Source: Synergistaceae bacterium (GTDB lineage Bacteria > Synergistota > Synergistia > Synergistales > Aminobacteriaceae). Taken from it: DNA of 11,918 nt. Where the stretch lies: assembly GCA_017394925.1 (NCBI GenBank), contig JAFPWQ010000045.1, forward strand, positions 1-11,918, read 5' to 3'. Under the pieces are notes generated by a model that saw only the letters and a program-made list of their open reading frames with translations, did no database searches and was not told the origin of the DNA. Shown here piece after piece: positions 6,215-11,918 of this stretch; positions within the stretch are counted from its first letter, which is position 1; each line of letters starts with the position of its first letter. Made by a program: the position numbers and the translations under genes.

Positions 6215-7466
6215 CCATGTATGGCACGAGAGCTTCGGGTACGTTTACGCTCCCGTCTTCGTTCTGGTAATTTTCGATTATCGCGATTAACGTTCTGCCT
6301 ACAGCTATTCCAGATCCGTTAAGAGTGTGAGCAAATACGGGTCTTCCGCCGTCAGCAGGACGATAACGCAATGACATTCTTCTTGCCTGGAAATCTTCGC
6401 AATTTGAACATGAGCTTATCTCACGGTATTTATTCTGTGAAGGCAGCCACACTTCCAAATCATATGTCTTTGCACTTCCGAAGCCAATATCGCCTGAGCA
6501 TAAATTCACGACTCTGTAGGGCAGATTGAGAGCTTCAAGAACTTCACCGGCATTATTCGTGAGTTTTTCGAGTTCGTCATAGCTGGTCTCAGGTGTGCAT
6601 ATCTTCACCATTTCTACCTTGTCGAACTGATGCTGTCTCATTAAGCCGCGAACATCACGACCTGCACTGCCTGCCTCGCGCCTGAAGCACGGAGTATACG
6701 CTGTGTAGTAAAGGGGCAAATCTTTTTCTTCGAGAATGCTTTCACGATTCAGATTCGTTAATGGCACTTCTGCTGTCGGAATGAGCCATAAGTCATCGTT
6801 CTGAAGACGATACAAATCTTCCGCGAACTTGGGAAGCTGCCCGGTACCTTCAAGAATTGCGGATCTGACCATAAAAGGAGGCTCAACTTCAAGATAGCCG
6901 TGTTTGCGTGTATGCATGTCGAGCATGAAGTTCACTAATGCACGTTCCATTCTTGCGCCCAGTCCCTTTAAGACTGTGAAACGGCTCTGAGCTAACATAA
7001 CGCCCTTCTCGAAATCCATAATTCCGAGAGGCTCTGCAATGTCCCAGTGAGCTTTTGGTTCAAACGTGAACTTTTTCGGCTCTCCCCATGTCCGCACAAC
7101 AGGGTTATCATTCTCATCATTGCCGATGGGAGTTGTCGCGCTTAACTTGTTGGGAAGGGTCATGAGGTGATTATGCAGTTCGGTCTCAACTTCTGCAAGC
7201 TCTGAATCTAACTCCTTTATCTTGTCGCCGATTGATTTTATTTCTGCCTTGAGTGCGTTTACATCAAGATCAGGATTATTCTTTGCATTTCCGATTTTGC
7301 GTGAACCTTCGTTGCGTTTTGCTTTGAGGTCTTCAGTCTCACCGATAATTTTTCGCCTTTTTGCGTCAAGTTCTGCGAGTATGTTCAGGTCAAAATCGTG
7401 ATGCCTGTTCTTTAAGATTTCAGCGTATTCTGCCTGATTTGCGAGTATATATTTGATGTCAAGCAT
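6189..7466 (-). CDS. serS: Seryl-tRNA synthetase
   Basis: At 425 residues this is a full-length class II synthetase that charges tRNA-Ser. Residues 1-105 form the N-terminal tRNA-binding arm with a long antiparallel coiled coil (LAELDAKRRKIIGETEDLKA through ELDSELAEVETEL). Motif 1 lies around ARMERALVNFM (171-181). LIPTAEVPLTN is at 228-238. Motif 2 includes TPCFRREAGSAGRDVRGLMR at 258-277. Motif 3 is GSGIAVGRTLIAIIENYQ at 384-401. The ATG at 7466 overlaps the ribH stop by 8 bp, with GAGG 12 nt upstream, so it is translated from the rib transcript. Nothing is missing. Confidence 0.98.
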   Translation of the reverse strand: MLDIKYILANQAEYAEILKNRHHDFDLNILAELDAKRRKIIGETEDLKAKRNEGSRKIGNAKNNPDLDVNALKAEIKSIGDKIKELDSELAEVETELHNHLMTLPNKLSATTPIGNDENDNPVVRTWGEPKKFTFEPKAHWDIAEPLGIMDFEKGVMLAQSRFTVLKGLGARMERALVNFMLDMHTRKHGYLEVEPPFMVRSAILEGTGQLPKFAEDLYRLQNDDLWLIPTAEVPLTNLNRESILEEKDLPLYYTAYTPCFRREAGSAGRDVRGLMRQHQFDKVEMVKICTPETSYDELEKLTNNAGEVLEALNLPYRVVNLCSGDIGFGSAKTYDLEVWLPSQNKYREISSCSNCEDFQARRMSLRYRPADGGRPVFAHTLNGSGIAVGRTLIAIIENYQNEDGSVNVPEALVPYMDGITRIDR

Positions 7467-7965
7467 TGTAAGTTTTTACCTCTGTTTCCTGTGAATTATT
7501 TCTGCGTATATTCTTCATGAGATTCGCCATCTCTATCGCTCCTAACGCACAATCTGCACCCTTGTTGCCTGCCTTGCTGCCTGAACGCAGTAATGCCTGG
7601 TCAAGTGTATCACATGTAAGCACTCCGAATAAAACCGGCACTCTGTGTTCAAGTCCTATGCTCGCGAGTCCCTTTGATGATTCTGCTGCTACGTAATCGA
7701 AATGCGGAGTGTCTCCTCTGATTACTGCTCCCAGTGCAATAATAGCATCATATTTTCCTGTGAGTGCAAGTTCCTTCGCGATTAACGGCAATTCCCATGC
7801 GCCCGGAACCCAGAATATTTCGATTGAGTTTCCTGATACATCATGACGCATTAATGCATCCTTTGCTCCTTCAATGAGCCTTGATGTGATGAGCTCATTA
7901 AAACGCGAGGCAACTATTGCGATGTTTAAACCTGTTCCGATTAATTTTCCCTCTGTGATTTTCAC
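7459..7965 (-). CDS. ribH: 6,7-dimethyl-8-ribityllumazine synthase
   Basis: The 168-residue subunit condenses the ribityl-pyrimidinedione with dihydroxybutanone phosphate to give ribityllumazine, the penultimate riboflavin precursor. Seen are the N-terminal IAIVASRFNELIT (15-27), VPGAWELPLIA (53-63), GAVIRGDTPHFDYV with catalytic His88, PVLFGVLT and the C-terminal RSGSKAGNKGADCALGAIEMA. It starts with GTG in a GTGA overlap with the ribA stop, and GGAGG lies 7 nt upstream inside ribA, so the two are translationally coupled. Length is normal. A short polar tail (NNSQETEVKTYNA) follows the domain. It needs dihydroxybutanone phosphate from a RibB enzyme that is not encoded in this window. Confidence 0.98.
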   Translation of the reverse strand: MKITEGKLIGTGLNIAIVASRFNELITSRLIEGAKDALMRHDVSGNSIEIFWVPGAWELPLIAKELALTGKYDAIIALGAVIRGDTPHFDYVAAESSKGLASIGLEHRVPVLFGVLTCDTLDQALLRSGSKAGNKGADCALGAIEMANLMKNIRRNNSQETEVKTYNA

Positions 7966-8630
7966 TTCATATCCTCCTTCATTATATGTCCCATTCTATT
8001 AGCTTTCGTGTCTAAATATTTCTCGTTGAATTCGTTCGGACGTATTAATATGGGTACGCGTTCAACGATTTCGATTCCGTATTCCTCAAGTCCTGTAATC
8101 TTTCCGGGATTATTCGTCATTAGTCTTATGCGCTTTAGTCCCAGGTCCTTTAGAATTTCTGCTCCCGTTCCGTATTCTCTCATATCAGGAGGGAATCCGA
8201 GTGCTACATTTGCATCAACAGTATCAAGTCCCTCATCCTGAAGTTTATATGCACGAAGTTTATTGAGCAGTCCGATTCCGCGACCCTCCTGACGCATGTA
8301 TAATAATACTCCGCGTTTTTCTTCCGCAATCATCTTCATGGCCGTGTGTAACTGAGGACCGCAGTCGCATCTCAATGAGCCGAGAACATCGCCGGTGAAA
8401 CATTCACTGTGTACACGCGTTAATACTGGAATGTCTGAATTCGTTATATCTCCCATCACTAAGGCTAAATGTGTATGCGAATCATCATCCTGTGTTATGC
8501 TCCGATATGCGCTGACGTTAAATATTCCGTATTCGGTCGGGATTGGTACGGTTAATTTTTTCTCAACGCGTTTGTATTCATGACGGGTAATTATTATTTC
8601 GTGTCCGTGTTTATGGTTATGACAGTTCAA
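7962..8630 (-). CDS. ribA: GTP cyclohydrolase II, stand-alone (RibB domain absent)
   Basis: The 222-residue enzyme opens GTP to the diaminopyrimidine that starts riboflavin synthesis. The zinc site is seen in VHSECFTGDVLGSLRCDCG (Cys77, Cys88, Cys90), the catalytic loop in LLYMRQEGRGIGL (109-121), and the C-terminus in MTNNPGKI and YLDTKANRMGHIM. The domain proper begins near PTEYGIF (31-37). The 25-30 residues before it (HGHEIIITRHEYKRVEKKL) resemble the linker between the RibB and RibA halves of RibBA proteins. The only start in frame is TTG at 8630, directly after an in-frame TGA. Its ribosome binding site is weak (AAAGAGATGATAAATGA). In Bacillus-type operons this position is held by bifunctional RibBA, so I infer a truncated descendant. 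It overlaps ribH by 4 bp. Confidence 0.93.
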   Translation of the reverse strand: MNCHNHKHGHEIIITRHEYKRVEKKLTVPIPTEYGIFNVSAYRSITQDDDSHTHLALVMGDITNSDIPVLTRVHSECFTGDVLGSLRCDCGPQLHTAMKMIAEEKRGVLLYMRQEGRGIGLLNKLRAYKLQDEGLDTVDANVALGFPPDMREYGTGAEILKDLGLKRIRLMTNNPGKITGLEEYGIEIVERVPILIRPNEFNEKYLDTKANRMGHIMKEDMK

Positions 8631-8662
8631 TCATTTATCATCTCTTTTCATGCAAGTATATA

Positions 8663-8941
8663 TTAACAAAAATATCTAACCTCACCAAAATATGAGAACC
8701 ATGCTTCAGTTATTGCTCCTATGTTTTGTCTGACGGCCTCAATAATTCCCTGAAGATCTTTATTAGGTATCATAGAATTATTATTACATACTATCACGTT
8801 TCCGTTGCTGGTTATCCATAGCTTTGTGGCATTGGCTACAGCGTGTCTTACGGCAACATGAACATGTATAGGTTCACGCGGATTACTCTCATCGGACCAG
8901 AAATAAATCACATACCTCCCTACTCTAAGGATTGTCGGCAT
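8663..8941 (-). CDS. DUF4160 family small protein
   Basis: The 92-residue product shows the family pattern from end to end: MPTILRVGRYVIYFWSDE at the start, EPIHVHV at 23-29, an ATKLWI strand, a helix around KDLQGIIEAVRQN and the closing AWFSYFGEV. I chose the ATG at 8941, with GGAGG 8 nt upstream, over the TTG one codon earlier because the family begins MPT. It overlaps the end of the preceding gene by 17 bp and ribA follows 32 bp later. DUF4160 proteins commonly sit next to another small protein and are often suspected to be toxin-antitoxin components; the function is not established. The HVHV motif is the conserved core and is intact here. Confidence 0.9.
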   Translation of the reverse strand: MPTILRVGRYVIYFWSDESNPREPIHVHVAVRHAVANATKLWITSNGNVIVCNNNSMIPNKDLQGIIEAVRQNIGAITEAWFSYFGEVRYFC

Positions 8942-9194
8942 CAACTATTCCTCCTTCCTGAGAATACTTCATGAACAGAGGCATATTTCTAAATACAAGC
9001 TGCCGGAGATATTGCATTTCAAGCCATGAATAACCATGAACTTCCCACCTGTACATCGGAAGCCAGCATGTTGCATCGTTAAATTTTCCGTCATCTCTGG
9101 GTGTCTCTATGTATACTTTCACCGTTCCGTCAGGATACATCTCTGAGTGTGTTATCTCTGTGTCGTCATTAAGTGTCATGAACGGGTACATCAT
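8925..9194 (-). CDS. Conserved small hypothetical protein, partner of the DUF4160 gene
   Basis: This 89-residue protein begins MMYPFMTLNDDTEITHSEMY and continues with VKVYIETPRDDGKF, ATCWLPMYRWEVHGYSW and a closing helix LEMQYLRQLVFRN. It is mostly predicted beta strand followed by one helix, with no signal peptide or membrane segment. I chose the ATG at 9194 because AAGGAG lies 11 nt before it; upstream codons run back into the terminator hairpin and are unlikely to be coding. The stop lies inside the DUF4160 gene, so the two are coupled. I cannot assign it to a named family with certainty. In arrangement it resembles the DUF2442 type of protein that often accompanies DUF4160. An antitoxin or regulator role is a guess from position. 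Confidence 0.8.
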   Translation of the reverse strand: MMYPFMTLNDDTEITHSEMYPDGTVKVYIETPRDDGKFNDATCWLPMYRWEVHGYSWLEMQYLRQLVFRNMPLFMKYSQEGGIVDADNP

Positions 9195-9222
9195 CTGTGA
9201 ATCATCTCCTTTGTGTGAATAA

Positions 9223-9231
9223 ATATTAGCA
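9223..9231 (-). promoter_or_regulatory. Possible extended -10 promoter after the terminator
   Basis: TGC followed by TAATAT, read on the minus strand, resembles an extended -10 element, about 35 nt before the ATG at 9194. No -35 is recognisable because the upstream bases belong to the terminator. Some promoter is needed here if the DUF pair, ribA, ribH and serS are to be expressed efficiently past the terminator. The match is weak. Confidence 0.25.
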
Positions 9232-9234
9232 CAT

Positions 9235-9266
9235 AAAAAAAGCACCGATGAAAATTCACCGGCACT
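9235..9266 (-). terminator. Rho-independent terminator downstream of the nuclease-like gene
   Basis: Read on the minus strand, AGTGCCGGTGAA and TTCATCGGTGCT pair over 11-12 bp, including three G-U pairs, with a minimal loop, and seven T residues follow at once. It begins about 18 bp after the stop at 9285. The opposite strand has no T run after the hairpin, so it acts in one direction only. Confidence 0.88.
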
Positions 9267-9284
9267 CTCAAAACTCTCTATGCT

Positions 9285-9713
9285 CTATGGTTTCAATCTT
9301 TGAAGGTTGCCTGTCTTCATATCAACTTCCCAGACTTCGATATTCCCCAAAAGATGACCGTACAGTCTTACGTAATACTCCGCAAGTGTTTCATGACTTG
9401 TAGAGTTCATCTCCCGGCTCATTACGATAATCTTTCGTGCATTAGTATTCTGTGAGATGTTCTGCATGTATAGTGCTGCTTCATTTAGTGTTGATATTTT
9501 TGCAGACGGAACTTTATTGCCGCTTCTCCATGAATAACACTTGCATTCGATAATAACACTTTGATCTGCATCAACAACATCAAATTTGTGTGATTGTGGA
9601 GGATTGCCAATTAACACGGGGTATTCTTCGCGAAATTGAAGTCCCAGCCTTTGTGAAGCAATCTGCAAAACCTGTTTCTGAAAAATTTTCCCTTTGCGCT
9701 GACTGTTACTCAA
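9285..9713 (-). CDS. PD-(D/E)XK nuclease-like protein
   Basis: The 142-residue protein has the core of the PD-(D/E)XK nuclease superfamily: an N-terminal helix GKIFQKQVLQIASQRLG (8-24), strand and loop EEYPVLIG, then KFDVVDADQSVIIECKCYSW with Asp45 and the E-x-K pair Glu56/Lys58, then PSAKISTLNEAALYM and KIIVMSRE. The C-terminal SHETLAEYYVRLYGHLLGNIEVWE looks family-specific. The acidic residue often found in the first helix is Gln12 here. The start is TTG at 9713, with GGAGG 10 nt upstream; no ATG fits better. It lies 21 bp after the glycine-zipper gene and is followed by a terminator, so these two form one transcript. A single-domain nuclease without a methylase or helicase nearby suggests a stand-alone or accessory role. 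The target is unknown. Confidence 0.75.
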   Translation of the reverse strand: MSNSQRKGKIFQKQVLQIASQRLGLQFREEYPVLIGNPPQSHKFDVVDADQSVIIECKCYSWRSGNKVPSAKISTLNEAALYMQNISQNTNARKIIVMSREMNSTSHETLAEYYVRLYGHLLGNIEVWEVDMKTGNLQRLKP

Positions 9714-9734
9714 ATTTTTAATTCCTCCATTTGA

Positions 9735-10040
9735 TTAATCTGCAGGCCCTAATAACCAGCCTAAAGCACCGCCAATCCCTGCACCTACGAGAGCACCAAC
9801 AGGACCGAAATAAGCTCCTACTATAGCACCACCTGCAGCACCTGCTTTTGCACCTGACACTGACGGTTTCACTTCTACTTCTGTCTCTGTCTTCTCTCCG
9901 CCATTGGGCAATGCTATTCGTGCTGTATTGAAACTGACTGCACCAGCAGGTTCAAATCCCCACCATGCAAATGCACACTGAACGAATGATAACACCATAA
10001 CGCAGACCAGTAAAACCGCAATCAATCTTGAATGTTTCAT
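9735..10040 (-). CDS. Secreted small protein with glycine-zipper C-terminus
   Basis: I place the start at the ATG at 10040 (MKHSRLIAVLL), because AAGGAGG stands 8-9 nt before it; a TTG 12 codons upstream would read through that site. The 101-residue product has a signal peptide at 1-25 (hydrophobic core, A-F-A before WWGFEP), a 35-residue polar middle, then residues 64-98 made of GxxxG-type repeats such as GAAGGAIVGAYFGPVG and ALVGAGIGGALGWLLG, with two short hydrophobic helices. Glycine zippers of this kind occur in outer-membrane lipoproteins, small membrane proteins and pore-forming peptides; there is no lipobox. It is the first gene of a two-gene unit with the nuclease-like gene, behind its own promoter. 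Envelope stress or bacteriocin-like roles are both possible. Confidence 0.85.
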   Translation of the reverse strand: MKHSRLIAVLLVCVMVLSFVQCAFAWWGFEPAGAVSFNTARIALPNGGEKTETEVEVKPSVSGAKAGAAGGAIVGAYFGPVGALVGAGIGGALGWLLGPAD

Positions 10041-10075
10041 GAAAAAATTCCTCCTTAGGTCTTGACTTTTGGACA

Positions 10076-10107
10076 ATTATACGTTATGGGAGGGGGGTAT
10101 TTGTCAA
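10076..10107 (-). promoter_or_regulatory. Sigma-70-type promoter for the glycine-zipper / nuclease-like unit
   Basis: On the minus strand a perfect TTGACA (10102-10107) and a perfect TATAAT (10076-10081) stand between the ribE stop and the glycine-zipper gene. The spacer is 20 bp, longer than the best 17, and contains a C-rich run (CCCCCCTCCC). Two perfect hexamers in a 75-bp gap argue for a real promoter, but the spacing suggests low basal activity or need for an activator. Confidence 0.65.
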
Positions 10108-10115
10108 GAGAGAAT

Positions 10116-10763
10116 TTATGATGACAATAACGAAGTAAGATAATCTCCTCTGGTTTTGTCTGGCTGATTCATTTCATGATTCGTTAAGAGCCTCGCAACA
10201 TACTTCCCTAATATATCAGTCTCAAGATTAATCATGCTGCCTGTCTTCAAATTTCCCAAAGTCGTAGCCTCAAGCGTAGCAGGAATAAGCCCGACCGAAA
10301 AATTATTGTCATTCGCATCAATCACCGTTAAGCTCACACCGTCAATGCATACTGAGCCTTTCTCTACAATTCCTTTAAGCAATGTCTTATCATCAGGAAC
10401 AAATACGGCCTCTTTCGTTTCACGTCCCCGAATATCCTTCAGCATTGCAACTCCGTCAACATGGCCAAGCACTAAATGACCGTCTAATCTGTCAGTGAGT
10501 CTCAGTGCACGCTCAAGATTCACACGAACACCAGAACGTAATGACTTCCCGAACCATGTACGCATGAATGTCTCGCGCATCATCTCAACGTCAAATATAC
10601 TTCCTGATTTGCGCGTTACAGTCAGACATGCACCGCTCACACTCACAGACTGACCAGTAATAAGCTCATCCGTGAATGATGACTCAATGCTCAAAGTGTA
10701 AAACGTTCCAGTCTGATGAAAATTTCTGACCGTTCCAATCGTCTCTATAAGTCCGGTGAACAT
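10116..10763 (-). CDS. ribE: Riboflavin synthase, alpha subunit
   Basis: The 215-residue enzyme converts two ribityllumazine molecules to riboflavin and a pyrimidinedione. The two internally similar lumazine-binding domains are visible: MFTGLIETIGTV at the start, VSVSGACLTVT at 40-50, then LGHVDGVAML at 99-108, SVCIDGVSLTVID at 137-149 and LETDILGKYVARLL at 180-193. The family segment usually reading IPHT is IPAT here (160-163). Its ATG overlaps the end of ribD by 19 bp, with GAGG 10 nt upstream. It is the last gene of the ribD-ribE unit before an accessory block separates it from ribA and ribH. Confidence 0.97.
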   Translation of the reverse strand: MFTGLIETIGTVRNFHQTGTFYTLSIESSFTDELITGQSVSVSGACLTVTRKSGSIFDVEMMRETFMRTWFGKSLRSGVRVNLERALRLTDRLDGHLVLGHVDGVAMLKDIRGRETKEAVFVPDDKTLLKGIVEKGSVCIDGVSLTVIDANDNNFSVGLIPATLEATTLGNLKTGSMINLETDILGKYVARLLTNHEMNQPDKTRGDYLTSLLSS

Positions 10764-11740
10764 GATAGTCTTCCCTCAATCATAATATCTTCTCCTAACT
10801 GCGTATATTTCACATTCTTTATCTTTAATGCATCTCTCACAGTCTCAAATCCGGCATTCATATTTATATTTTTTCCGTCTCCCAAAATGCGCGGCGAGTA
10901 AAAGAAGTTCACGTAATCAGCGAGTCCCTCACGAAGGAATGAACTTAACACTTCCGCTCCTCCTTCAACCATCAACGTTAATATCCCCTGAGATACTAAA
11001 TACTTCATGGCCTCATGCAAATCTTCATGATTAAGTATCATGCACTCTCTTACTTTTGCGTTTAACGGCGTTCTGTTATGACGGTCAAGCACAATACGAA
11101 GCGGATTTATGCCTTTGACATTACGCACAGTGAGTTCAGGGTCATCAGTCAGAACTGTATTCACTCCCACAAGGACAGCGTCATTCTCAGCACGTAATTT
11201 ATGCGCATACGTTCTCGACATCATGCCCGTTATCCATTTGCTGCTTCCGTTGGGTAAGCATAATCTGCCGTCTAAACTCATTGCGGCCTTCAATGTGATG
11301 AACGGACGATGATATTTATGTGCAAAGATAAAACCGCGATTTAAATTTTTTGCTTCACGTTCTGATTCTGAATCTGATTCAATGACTCTTATGCCTGCAT
11401 TGCGTAATATCTCTATGCCCCTGCCATTAACTTTGGGATTCGGATCCCGCATTGCAATTATGACTTCTGAAACGCCCTCTTCAACTAAGCGATTTGCACA
11501 AGGAGGAGTCTTGCCGTAATGACTGCATGGTTCAAGAGTAACATAAACCGTTGAGCCTTTAACACTCTCATTGTGAGTTAATGCGTCATTTATTGCTTCG
11601 ATCTCTGCGTGTGAATGCCCGTAACGTTTATGCCAGCCCTCTCCGATAATCCTTCCGTCTTTTACGATCACACATCCGACCATAGGATTAGGCGATGTCT
11701 TGCGAATTCCAAGTGAGGCTAACGATAATGCACGGCGCAT
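10745..11740 (-). CDS. ribD: Bifunctional diaminohydroxyphosphoribosylaminopyrimidine deaminase / 5-amino-6-ribosylaminouracil reductase
   Basis: Residues 1-140 are the zinc-dependent deaminase: TSPNPMVGCVIVKDG at 15-29, the HAE motif at 44-46 and EPCSHYGKTPPC at 70-81. Residues 145-331 are the NADPH-dependent reductase: RPFITLKAAMSLDGR at 145-159, SKWITGMMSR, LRAENDAVLVGVNTVLTDDP, VEGGAEVLSSF and a closing INFFYSP-like stretch. The reductase is compact, with roughly 30 residues fewer than usual before VEGG. The ATG at 11740 is poorly placed. The only good ribosome binding site, GGAGG at 11766-11770, is 25 nt upstream, and family members normally have several residues before the M-x-RAL motif. 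An ATT at 11758, in frame and 7 nt from GGAGG, could be the true start and would add ISQNVF. Confidence 0.95.
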   Translation of the reverse strand: MRRALSLASLGIRKTSPNPMVGCVIVKDGRIIGEGWHKRYGHSHAEIEAINDALTHNESVKGSTVYVTLEPCSHYGKTPPCANRLVEEGVSEVIIAMRDPNPKVNGRGIEILRNAGIRVIESDSESEREAKNLNRGFIFAHKYHRPFITLKAAMSLDGRLCLPNGSSKWITGMMSRTYAHKLRAENDAVLVGVNTVLTDDPELTVRNVKGINPLRIVLDRHNRTPLNAKVRECMILNHEDLHEAMKYLVSQGILTLMVEGGAEVLSSFLREGLADYVNFFYSPRILGDGKNINMNAGFETVRDALKIKNVKYTQLGEDIMIEGRLSCSPDL

Positions 11741-11765
11741 GAATACATTCTGTGAAATTTTTATG

Positions 11766-11770
11766 CCTCC
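11766..11770 (-). promoter_or_regulatory. Ribosome binding site GGAGG upstream of ribD
   Basis: This is the only strong Shine-Dalgarno sequence before ribD. It is 7 nt from an in-frame ATT, 1 nt from an in-frame ATA and 25 nt from the first in-frame ATG, so it bears on which start is used. Confidence 0.6.
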
Positions 11771-11789
11771 GAAAAATTTTTTTGCATGT

Positions 11790-11819
11790 ATTCTACAATG
11801 TTGGGTGTAATATTTACAA
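11790..11819 (-). promoter_or_regulatory. Candidate ribD promoter
   Basis: TTGTAA (11814-11819) and TAGAAT (11790-11795), 18 bp apart on the minus strand, match the sigma-70 consensus at four and five of six positions. The leader to the start would be about 35-45 nt, too short for an FMN riboswitch. Confidence 0.35.
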
Positions 11820-11850
11820 TCATTTTAATCTGGGGAGGATTATTTTCACC

Positions 11851-11918
11851 TTGAACGTAATAACTATAAAAAAATTTCTGCGTATCACTTTAACTTCGAT
11901 TCTTCTAATCACACTTTC
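11851..11918 (+). CDS. 5' end of a probable exported or membrane protein (cut by window edge)
   Basis: A TTG at 11851, preceded by GGGAGG 12 nt upstream, opens a frame that stays open to the window end and reads MNVITIKKFLRITLTSILLITL. This has the n-region Lys/Arg and hydrophobic core of a signal peptide or signal anchor. It is divergent from ribD. Only 22 residues are visible, so neither the family nor the start is secure. Confidence 0.45.
   Translation, partial: MNVITIKKFLRITLTSILLITL

Noticed and set aside
9195..9245. Longer N-terminus for the DUF4160 partner (MLFLCANIYS...)
   Set aside because: It starts inside the terminator hairpin and T run; AAGGAG before the ATG at 9194 gives a better start.
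10041..10076. Upstream TTG start for the glycine-zipper protein
   Set aside because: It would translate the AAGGAGG ribosome binding site itself and put a charged stretch before the signal peptide; the -10 element also overlaps that TTG.
8631..10115. Transposon or insertion-sequence origin for the accessory block
   Set aside because: No transposase, integrase or terminal inverted repeats were seen, and I found no convincing direct repeats at the ribE and ribA edges. It is described as a block, not a mobile element.
11741..11850. FMN riboswitch (RFN element) ahead of ribD
   Set aside because: I looked on the ribD strand for the conserved AGGGGCAGGGTGAAATTCC-like and GATCCGGTGA-like blocks. 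None is present, and the leader is too short and AT-rich.

Overview
The window looks like a chromosomal segment from an AT-leaning bacterium that has signal peptides and strong GGAGG ribosome binding sites. Almost every gene lies on the minus strand. The contents are a CobA-HemD fusion next to hemC, a riboflavin operon running on into serS, and small secreted proteins. A strictly anaerobic gut-type lineage fits, and Synergistota is my best guess, but this is inference from gene style and not a sequence match.

Left part (1-3553, minus strand): a heme/siroheme precursor operon read hemC, then cobA-hemD, then a secreted alpha/beta hydrolase that is cut by the window edge. HemC makes hydroxymethylbilane, the HemD domain cyclises it to uroporphyrinogen III, and the CobA domain methylates that to precorrin-2. 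The hemC/cobA junction carries a tandem-duplication scar: the hemC tail plus the cobA start is present twice, and the first copy is a decayed 39-codon chimera. HemC also has an in-frame expansion in which a roughly 30-residue segment occurs three times.

Middle (3622-4494, plus strand): a single gene of unknown function for an Asn/Gln-rich, helical, tail-anchored protein, divergent from hemC and convergent with the next operon.

Right part (4502-11740, minus strand): ribD and ribE come first, then a four-gene accessory block, then ribA, ribH, serS and a membrane glycosyltransferase gene. The block encodes a secreted glycine-zipper protein, a PD-(D/E)XK nuclease-like protein, a conserved small protein and a DUF4160 protein. 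A consensus-like promoter opens the block and a strong intrinsic terminator lies in its middle, so the ancestral rib operon has been split. The ribA product lacks the DHBP synthase (RibB) half usual in this operon position and keeps what looks like a stub of the RibBA linker.

The glycosyltransferase has a C-terminal WecG/TagA/CpsF (GT26) domain fused to an N-terminal membrane half. I read that half as a complete WecA/MraY-type fold whose catalytic acidic residues are lost.

Right edge (11741-11918): a divergent intergenic region with no FMN riboswitch that I can see, then the first codons of a plus-strand gene whose N-terminus looks like a signal peptide.
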